Position numbers and translations under genes: made by a program
DNA from: Aralia elata
Lineage: Eukaryota; Streptophyta; Magnoliopsida; Apiales; Araliaceae
Assembly (NCBI GenBank): GCA_034770075.1
Contig: CM068382.1
Coordinates: 10,558,685-10,622,684 of the forward strand
Length of the DNA stretch: 64,000 bases
Reading direction: 5' to 3'
Shown here: piece by piece, positions 56,955 through 64,000 of the stretch
How positions within the stretch are numbered: position 1 is the first letter of the stretch
Layout of the letters: each line of letters begins with the position of its first letter
Notes under the pieces: generated by a model
The model's input: the letters and a program-made list of their open reading frames with translations, nothing else
What the model was told of the DNA's origin: nothing
Databases searched by the model: none

Positions 56955-58721
56955 GCATTAAGTTTCTTTTACTTGATTTTTATGATCTTTACCTGTGATT
57001 TAAGACATTTTAACTATAGTGCATTTTCGGAAGGGACAAAGTACAAACTGGGAAATTTATAGATGTGGCATTTGGTTGTAACTGTGCTATTGTAACCCAA
57101 GTGTTTGGCAAAAGCATAACCTTGTAATTGAAGTTCACTAGCAACCCTGCTAGAAGTTTTTGATTTCATGGAAAATTTATATTCGACACTTACAAGCTAT
57201 TGTCAAGGATTATTGTATTTTATTTGCCTTTTCAAAATTTGATATTAACTGCTTGCTTCGAATGTAAACACTGGCTTATTTAGCCTCCTAAAGTATGTGT
57301 AGATATATTTCCACGTAGGACTTTTCCACTTTGTAGCTATGACTCCACTTACTTGAACAAGTTTAAAATTTTAGCTCGGGATTGCATACAATGGAGATTT
57401 TGAAATGTTCTAATTTTTTGATGGTCAGCTAAGTTAATGTAGTTTGAGGATCATGAAGACATGGGAACTGTAAATTTAGTTGGGCTGTTGAGGGAGGAAA
57501 ACTTGTAAATCTAGTGGGTTGGTTCCATTTGTAGCATGGTCCTTTCTTCTTGTTCTTTTTCTTTATTTTCTTATTCTTTGTTTTTTTTTGGTTTTTGGGA
57601 TTTGGGGAGGTGGACTGGTTTTAGTTCTGTGTTTCTGGAGGACTAAGAAGATCTTTGTGATATTCATCATAATCTCAATGTAGTGCTTCTACAAACTAGC
57701 ATGTACCGTTATATCCCGCAATACTGGTAATGTGTTGTCATGCTCTTGTTGTTCTTGCTGCTGCTGCTATTTATTTTCTGAACAGTAATTCGATGATGGT
57801 GATTATGATGAAGAAGAAGATAGTGTTGGTTAAATTAGTCTTTTATTTTAAATTTTGATTAATAAAAGTTCAGTCATATGATTTAAATTTAGAAATTTAA
57901 TGCTCTTCTTAGAATCTTTGAATACCTTCAAATTAAAAGAGGAAATTCAACATAATGGTAAAAAGCAGGATTCTTGTCAGAAGTGCAAGTGGAGTATGTT
58001 GGCCTATATATAGATTCCCTACTCTCTTTTTTTCCCTGCTAATTAAAAGGTTTGGGGTTTTCCCCTACATGTTTATGCATGCCTGCAAGGGATATTTGTT
58101 ATGGTTATATGGTGGCAGACTGGCAGTGGTGGCGATTGGGTTGGGTCTGTGTTTCTTGGGCATTATCTGGAGGGCAATTGTATTGCAGGGTCACTGAATC
58201 AATTGCTTTGTTTTTTCCAGAGGTGCTGTGATGCTCATGTGCTTAGATAGCATGAGAGCAGTGTCGGATCCATGCTAGAAATAATCTTTTGATGTAACTA
58301 TCTTTTTCTTTGCATGTGCGTATGTGTTTGTGTGTGGAATGGTGGTTATTTGGTGGACTGAATCATTGAGAGTGATTTTGGGAGTTTGTTGGTAGTGACA
58401 GGGGTTTGGTTGGGTTTGTTGGACTTTTTGTTTTCTATTTTGCAACATGCATTCACCTACTACCATGCTTCTTTACTAAAGATGTGGGTAAATTGTACTC
58501 CCAGTTGTGAGCCCCTCTTTCCATTTGGACAGGGAAATTAGTGCCGGGAAAGTAGAAACCTCATAGAACTTCACTAAAACTTTATCATCCTTATTTGAGA
58601 TAATTGTTCTAAGATTACACTGTGATTTCTCTGAAGCCCTACAATTCCCCCTTGGAATCTTATTTCCCAAACCTTTCCAAGAACTTTTTATGATGTCTCA
58701 CTAAATTTTATTTAGTATATA
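56955..58721. other. 3' flank of the PPR gene and intergenic DNA
   Basis: The stretch is less AT-rich than most of the window, and a 3' UTR up to about 57250 is plausible. Short frames at 57955-58197 and 58275-58670 have no recognisable domain and are not called. An Asp/Glu-coding stretch (GATGATGGTGATTATGATGA) follows an AG at 57783 but cannot be tied to a gene. Confidence 0.4.
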
Positions 58722-59085
58722 CTCCCTCAGTTCCTAAATAACTGAAGTTATACGTCAATGCATACCAATTAAGAAACTTAATTATTCTAATTCATTTGTT
58801 TATTCATCCAATAAGAAGGGGAGAGAGGATTGCACGGATATATATAAAAAGATAAAAAAGTCCAATAGAAAGGAGAGAGAGAATTTTTTTAAATTTTTAA
58901 TTTTGTATAGGACTCCAATAAGAAGAGAGAGAATTTTCAAGTCTTTAATTTTTTTTAGGAGTCTAATAGGAAAGAAAGAGAGGATTACATTGATATATAT
59001 AAATTCTCCTAGAAATTCTACAACGTCAAATATTTGGGAACAAAAAAATTGACGTATAACGTCAATTATTTAGGAACCAAGGGAG
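58722..59085. mobile_element. Stowaway-like MITE (family D)
   Basis: It starts CTCCCTCAGTTCCTAAATAA and ends with the mirror TTATTTAGGAACCAAGGGAG. TA flanks both sides (58720-58721 and 59086-59087). It is 364 bp. Inside, GAGAGAGAATTTT phrases repeat three times. Confidence 0.9.
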
Positions 59086-59361
59086 TATATATTACTTTTC
59101 CCATAACCTAGAAAAGACCAAATTGACCATCAGAAGCTACATATGGCACAATGGAATTATGCCCTACCCCCTTACTGACCAATACCACCACGGCACCACC
59201 AATTACCAAGATTGATGGATGAAATCTATTATGTTAATTATTAACACTATACTATATCAACTGAGTTGACTGTGATGTTGATCTTCTTGACAATGATGCT
59301 TTAGTGCATGCTTTTACCTAGAGTACGTAAAGCTTTAATTGATTTGGATGTCTAGTTCACT

Positions 59362-59753
59362 CAGGTGATGTTTGATAAAATTGATTAATTAATTAATTGA
59401 GATTTAAATGGTTAATATATTTTAATAAATTAAATTGGAGTGAAATAGCATCTGAACTTAAAAAGTTGTTTGGTAACTAAAAGTATAAAACATCTGAATA
59501 ACTTTTAAATTTAAAAATATCTCAAATTGACTTTTCAAAAATCAATAATGATCTTAAAATTTGGAATGGAGGAAGTACAATATTTATAGAGGCTCCATAT
59601 ATTTAAAATTTTCATTAAGAGGTGGTTCTTAATGATTTGGATTTATATCTTCCTCTTACCAATTAAGAGACGATAAGAGGCAAATAAAATTTTACCAAAC
59701 AACTTTACCCTCTTACCGATTTACGAGGTATTAAAAGGTAGACAAACACCTCC
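59362..59753. mobile_element. hAT-like MITE, second copy of 42067-42470 family
   Basis: It starts AGGTGATGTTTGATAAAATT and ends GTAGACAAACACCTCC. It shares GGTTAATATATTTTAATAAA-type interior and GATCTTAAAATTTGGAATGG with the other copy. Confidence 0.55.
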
Positions 59754-59759
59754 TCGGTA

Positions 59760-60606
59760 ATAGAAGTCCATTATTATGCAATGTTGAATTCCACCATTCT
59801 CATCCTATTCAGTGTATATGCACTCTTTTACCCCTAGTCCTTCTTCACCTTTTCTCTCCTTTTGTTTAATAGAAGGGTGGAGCGGGGAAGGGAGTTGTTC
59901 AAATTCTGTGTGTTGATTTCTCTGTTTGTTTATGCTGCTGGAAAAATAAACTCGTGGGATATACAGCTAGTATTCTGCCTCACCTTTCGTAACTTCATTA
60001 TCTACTTCTGGTAATGTCTCATCTATGTCTTCTGGTTGCCATTTTGAACTGTGGAAAATTTTCTTTGAAATCTTGAATCTTCGAAATGCAAGTAAAGGTT
60101 TCTGATCTTCAAGAAAGAAGAAATTTCAATGTGTCTGCCTCAACTATGTGGTGCATATACATTGTTTATGTAGAAGAAAACAAGAGGAAATAATAGGACG
60201 TTTGGGTTTTCCTTCTTATTTCTTAGCAGGTGATCAATGATCGGAAGCTTTTAAAGGGGAAGATTATGTTGGGATACTGGCCGCCATGATAATGTAAATG
60301 TTATTTACGTTAAGCTGTAATGTTTGCTTTATGCAATTTATTTTTGCTTGAAACATATTTAGCCATAGATATTGGCAAAATTGCCGTCCTAACTTCCATA
60401 GGAGGCCAGGACTTTGTTTAATGGTTGTCATATGTTTGGGATGCTGAGATTTGTCTTTGAGACTTGCATGTTTTGAGCTTTTCAATCCCTCCAACAAAAA
60501 CCTCTATGCAGTTTTACCTTATGTTTTATGACCTTTGCAGTGCATCAAAAAGGACAAGCTTGTGTTTTGACTTTGGAGTTCATATCTCTTACTCTTGGAT
60601 GATTTG
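59760..60606. other. Intergenic DNA, no gene recognised
   Basis: Moderate GC content, possibly transcribed, but short frames on both strands show no domain. Confidence 0.35.
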
Positions 60607-60608
60607 TA

Positions 60609-60850
60609 CTCCCTCCATCTCTCAAAAAGGGGTTTTGATTTTTTCTGGTCAGATTGACCAATTTTAAAATTCAGAATATCTATTTATATTTTAAACTTAT
60701 AAAAAAATTGGAGATAGTTGTAAATTTAATATAGTTTCTTATGATTATAATTTTTTTTATTTATAAGAAAATAATATAAATTTTGATTTAAAAAAATTGT
60801 CAATTTGATTTAAAAAGTTAAATTAAGTCAATTTTTGAGGATGGAGGGAG
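60609..60850. mobile_element. Stowaway MITE
   Basis: It starts CTCCCTCCATCTCTCAAAAA and ends GAGGATGGAGGGAG, with TA on both sides (60607-60608 and 60851-60852). It is 242 bp. Arms such as TTTTGATTTTTTCTGGTCAG weakly pair with the right half. It resembles family C in layout. Confidence 0.88.
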
Positions 60851-60877
60851 TATTATCGTGTCATCTTAGACGCAGAA

Positions 60878-61013
60878 CATAAAATTTAAAATATATTGTT
60901 GAAATTTGACAATTGTGTACAGAAAGTGAGCAGTTGTCCCCTTGGTATTGAATTTTTTTGACAATTTAGCACAGCAAGAAGTAAAAGTTTCAACAATATA
61001 TTGTAAATTTTAT
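60878..61013. repeat. Palindromic segment of about 136 bp
   Basis: ACATAAAATTTAAAATATATTG with GTTGAAA at the left is mirrored at 60985-61013. A small foldback element or MITE remnant. No target duplication was identified. Confidence 0.65.
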
Positions 61014-61748
61014 GTCTTGCCCGCCTTTTTTTAAAAAAATAAATAATTATTACCTCAAATTTATCCAAAATTTAGGATTAACACATGGTTAATTTTTGCC
61101 CCCCTTTGTAAAAAGTTGTCGCTCCGCCCCCGGGAACTAGTATGTTATTTGACCTGCTTTTAAAATTAGGATTGAGCCGAATGGTAAAAAAGCACAAATA
61201 TCAATTCTCTCGTAATTTTAAGTAATTACTTATTATCCTATAAATGGAAAATATGAAAATGAACATGGAGTGTCAATGGTACTACGTTAAACAAAAAAAA
61301 AAAAAAACACATCTATGTATGTCATATTGAGTGATCGTTCGGCATGTGCTTGAGATAAATCACTTTTAATATTAATAACATAGATAAAAGTGCTTGTGCT
61401 TTCAAGAGAAAGTTAACACCACACAGTCACATAAGTTTTTTTTTTTTTTAATTAATGAAAAGCGTACAAACAAATCTGTTATGGCTTTTAGGCTTTTCGA
61501 AAAAAATTTACGGACAAACGTGTATATTTGCGAAACGTTTAGCATTTTTTATGTCACTACAATTTCAAATTTTTTTTTTTTGCTTCCGTTAAAAGTTTTT
61601 GTTACTCAAATTTCTATTTGCTAAAAGGGTTTCCGAGGGTTACCTAGATAAAGAAAAGGAAAAAAAAATCAATTATAGATTATTTAATTATGTATATATT
61701 TGAAAAATATGGCATCAAGTGTATAATTTTAGAGTGAAATAAATAACT
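61014..61748. other. AT-rich intergenic DNA
   Basis: A run of As lies near 61300 and runs of Ts near 61440 and 61570. The frame at 61394-61624 is low in complexity and is not called. Confidence 0.4.
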
Positions 61749-61762
61749 TTCAATGAGACTAA

Positions 61763-61946
61763 CCCCAAGACTTGCCTTAGTGATCTTGTAAATTCAGAGA
61801 TTCTGAGTTCGAATCCCATTAAAGGCAAGAACAAGGGGCCACGGATCACAGGTTTCGGCCGTTTTACCCTGTTTCGAAAGTTTTGTTCGGAGAGAGAAGA
61901 CATAGTCTGGTTGCAAAACTAGGAAACTCCTCTTAACAAAAAAAAA
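61763..61946 (+). mobile_element. tRNA-derived SINE with 14-bp target duplication
   Basis: The A-box-like CTTAGTGATCTTG, the B-box AGTTCGAATCCC (61806-61817) and a nine-A tail (61938-61946) mark it. TTCAATGAGACTAA (61749-61762) and TTCAATGGGACTAA (61947-61960) flank it with one mismatch. The body is 184 bp. Confidence 0.88.
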
Positions 61947-61970
61947 TTCAATGGGACTAATTTATTAGAT

Positions 61971-62516
61971 TATAATTATTTGTAAATTTTCATGTTCTTG
62001 TATTTCTCAAATTTCAAATCGTAGTTGTACCGAAAATTCTAGTATAATATTAAAAAGTCCAAAGGCTTCATATATGGATTAATTTTCCTCATGGAATTCA
62101 ATGATTTTAAGAAAAGAAAAATGATATATATTGCGAATGTCTAAATTGACTTTTTGGTTAAAGTTATTATTTATAATTTTGTTAGAGAGATGTGTAATAA
62201 GTGGGGTCTCATATAATTTCTACCAATTTTGATAAATTTCACTTATAATTATTTGTAAATTTTCATGTTCTTGTATTTCTCAAATTTCAAATCATAGTTG
62301 TATCGAAAATTCTAGTATAATATTGAAAAGTCCAAAGGCTTTATATATGGATTAATTTTTCTCATGAAACTAAATGAATTTTAAAAAAAAATGATATATA
62401 TTGTGAATGTTTAAATCGACTTTTTGGTTGGAGTTATTATTTATAATTTTTTTTAAAAAAATGTGTAATAAGTGGAGTCTCTTATAATTTTTATTAATTC
62501 TACTAAATTTTACAAT
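61971..62516. repeat. Tandem duplication of a 273-bp segment upstream of eEF1A
   Basis: Copies begin at 61971 and 62244 with TATAATTATTTGTAAATTTT and continue through CATGTTCTTGTATTTCTCAA, AAGTCCAAAGGCTT and AATGATATATATTG(C/T)GAATG. They differ by about one base in ten. The second half belongs to a repeat also seen near 30300. Confidence 0.88.
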
Positions 62517-62796
62517 TATAATTCCACGTAAATTTATCGTAATATATAACAAGATTTTTTTTAAAATAAAATATATTTACTCAAAATCAAAACAAGTAAA
62601 AGAAAAAGAAAAGTGGGAGATAAGATGCCATTATCATAATTGGGAAGGCTAATTAAGTAATTAAAGAGAGTAAACACAAACCAAAGAATAGGTAAAGCAA
62701 CGTGTAGACTACTAGGGCTTCCAATTGCCTTCCACGGCTGACGAAAAGAACACTAATATCATAACCGTCCGATCATTTTATCCAACGGCTAACAAA

Positions 62797-62805
62797 AAAC
62801 CCTAA
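62797..62805 (+). promoter_or_regulatory. Telo-box of the eEF1A promoter
   Basis: AAACCCTAA is the known interstitial telomere motif of plant eEF1A and ribosomal protein promoters, important for expression in dividing cells. It lies about 30 bases before the TATA box. Confidence 0.8.
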
Positions 62806-62828
62806 CCCCATCCTTCCTCTCGTTCTCA

Positions 62829-62836
62829 TTATAAAG
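62829..62836 (+). promoter_or_regulatory. TATA box of eEF1A
   Basis: TTATAAAG precedes the likely start of transcription (around 62860, within CTCACACTCATTTC) by about 30 bases. Its position relative to the leader intron donor fits known plant eEF1A genes. Confidence 0.75.
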
Positions 62837-62934
62837 GGTATCAAGGGGCTGCTCACACTCATTTCTGAGTTTCTTCTTGCTCTCACTATCTCAAGGTCGG
62901 CAGAGCGAGAGAACTTTTCAGTCCATTTCTCTTC

Positions 62935-63754
62935 GTAAGGTCAGTATCTCTGCTTCTCTTTCCGATTATTTGCTTTTATATGTTTATTTGGATCTGTTTA
63001 TAGTTTATACAAGCTGATTATTTTTATGTTTTTAGATCATGTTTTGGTAATACGTATATATGTTCGTTTGTTTTTGTTTCTACAGATCTGTTTATCTGAG
63101 CTGATTCATGCTAATCTGTACTGTACAAAGCTTTGAATTATATATTTGTTGCGGTTGAACATTTATTATGTGATATGCTTTGTGCTTGAATTGTATCGAT
63201 CTGTTATATCTGTTATATTTTTATGTGCTCATGTATGCTTAAAAGTATGCTCGCTAAATACAGTAGTTTATTGACATGTATATAGTTTAGTAGATTACTA
63301 TACAAATTAAAGTAAATGATTTTTTTTTAATTTGCAAGATGTTTGCATAGAAATTTTCTATATTATCCATGAAAATTGTCAGTGTTTGGTTTCTAATCAC
63401 TAGATATGTTGTGTTTTTACTAGATCTAAAATATTTACAGATCAGTTTTATATGTTCACTTAAGATACTATTTTTTAGATATGTACTGATGGATGTTGTC
63501 TTCATTTTTGTTGTTTTGTCTGAAAGCATATTCATGTAATTCTTGTGAAAATTATCGGTTAAATTCTGATGGCAAATTGATCATCAGATCTATATGTTTT
63601 GTGATTAAGTTTTTATGTTATGTTTTTCTGCAGATATAGTTAATTTAGTGTTGTCTATAATTTAATTTATGCTTAATTTGAGTTAAATTTCTAAATATTA
63701 TAGTTGCTGAAGTGATTTTTGCTGACAAAAATTTATTGTCTTATCTTGCCATAG
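62935..63754 (+). other. Leader intron of eEF1A
   Basis: The donor is CTTC|GTAAGG (62935) or AAG|GTCAGT (62940). The acceptor CCATAG at 63749-63754 stands 16 bases before the ATG. The body is T-rich. A 5' UTR intron of 0.6-1 kb is a standard feature of plant eEF1A genes and raises expression. An alternative acceptor (TTCTGCAG, near 63634) cannot be excluded. Confidence 0.7.
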
Positions 63755-63770
63755 CTTTTCTGTTTGAACT

Positions 63771-64000
63771 ATGGGAAAAGAGAAGTTTCACATAAACATT
63801 GTGGTCATTGGCCATGTCGACTCCGGAAAGTCAACCACCACTGGTCACTTGATCTACAAGCTTGGTGGTATTGACAAGCGTGTCATTGAAAGATTTGAGA
63901 AGGAGGCTGCAGAGATGAACAAGAGGTCATTCAAGTATGCCTGGGTGCTTGACAAGCTCAAGGCTGAGCGTGAACGTGGTATTACCATTGATATTGCCTT
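63771..64000 (+). CDS. EF1A: Translation elongation factor eEF1A, 5' part (runs off window)
   Basis: eEF1A carries aminoacyl-tRNA to the ribosome as a GTP complex in the cytosol. The 76 visible codons begin [20 protein letters not shown], with the P-loop G14-HVDSGKST-T22 and the conserved switch I lead-up ([20 protein letters not shown]). About 370 further residues lie outside. The ATG is the universal family start. Codon use is clearly more GC-rich than the surroundings, as expected for a highly expressed gene. Confidence 0.99.

Noticed and set aside
57955..58197. 80-codon plus-strand frame with hydrophobic segments
   Set aside because: There is no homology I recognise, no clear leader or splice context, and no conservation evidence in the window.
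61763..61820. tRNA gene
   Set aside because: It has A and B boxes, but no cloverleaf with a proper anticodon arm could be drawn, and a poly(A) tail and target duplication show a SINE.

Overview
The window is nuclear DNA of a flowering plant, most likely a eudicot. It is AT-rich, holds only a few host genes separated by long stretches of transposon-derived DNA, and carries a plastid ndhB fragment. Its right end opens a canonical plant eEF1A gene with a telo-box, TATA box and leader intron. No species is claimed.

Host content: two microRNA precursors on the minus strand (12988-13085 and 28383-28515) have near-identical 21-nt 5' arms of the miR4376/miR391 type. A small 70-aa ORF with a possible upstream ORF lies at 40466-40852. 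An intronless mitochondrial-type PPR gene lies at 55620-56954. The first 76 codons of eEF1A start at 63771.

Mobile content, left to right: a foldback element touching the left edge (1-333); a 60-bp tandem repeat (355-550); a Mutator-like element without a transposase (926-7423) that carries a plastid ndhB piece and is split by a young Ty1-copia retrotransposon (2536-7264; 278-bp LTRs differing at one base; target duplication AATGC); a large Stowaway-like foldback element (8899-9971); an 11.5-kb Mutator-like element (13596-25126) with a 9-bp target duplication; three tRNA-type SINEs (26687-26819, 27368-27637, 61763-61946), each with a target duplication; many Stowaway and hAT-like MITEs; and a nest of very long solo LTRs (43657-50599, 44904-47534, 50627-53406).

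The 11.5-kb element is the most unusual part. It encodes a FAR1-type MULE transposase with an intact 780-codon frame. In the same orientation lies a plant-mobile-domain (PMD) region followed by a Ulp1/C48-type cysteine protease region. A phase-0 intron joins these two, so they may have been one PMD-protease gene. That gene is now dead: a homopolymer frameshift, a stop at the PMD end, a frameshift at a G run, another stop, a 4.1-kb solo LTR in the protease part, and a stop where the conserved active-site glutamine is expected. Hairpin modules with TGGCCGCTA/TAGCGGCCA arms crowd both ends and also sit directly upstream of the transposase start. This suggests shared binding sites for transposition and self-regulation. 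The element landed between the two MIR genes, which were only about 3.9 kb apart before.
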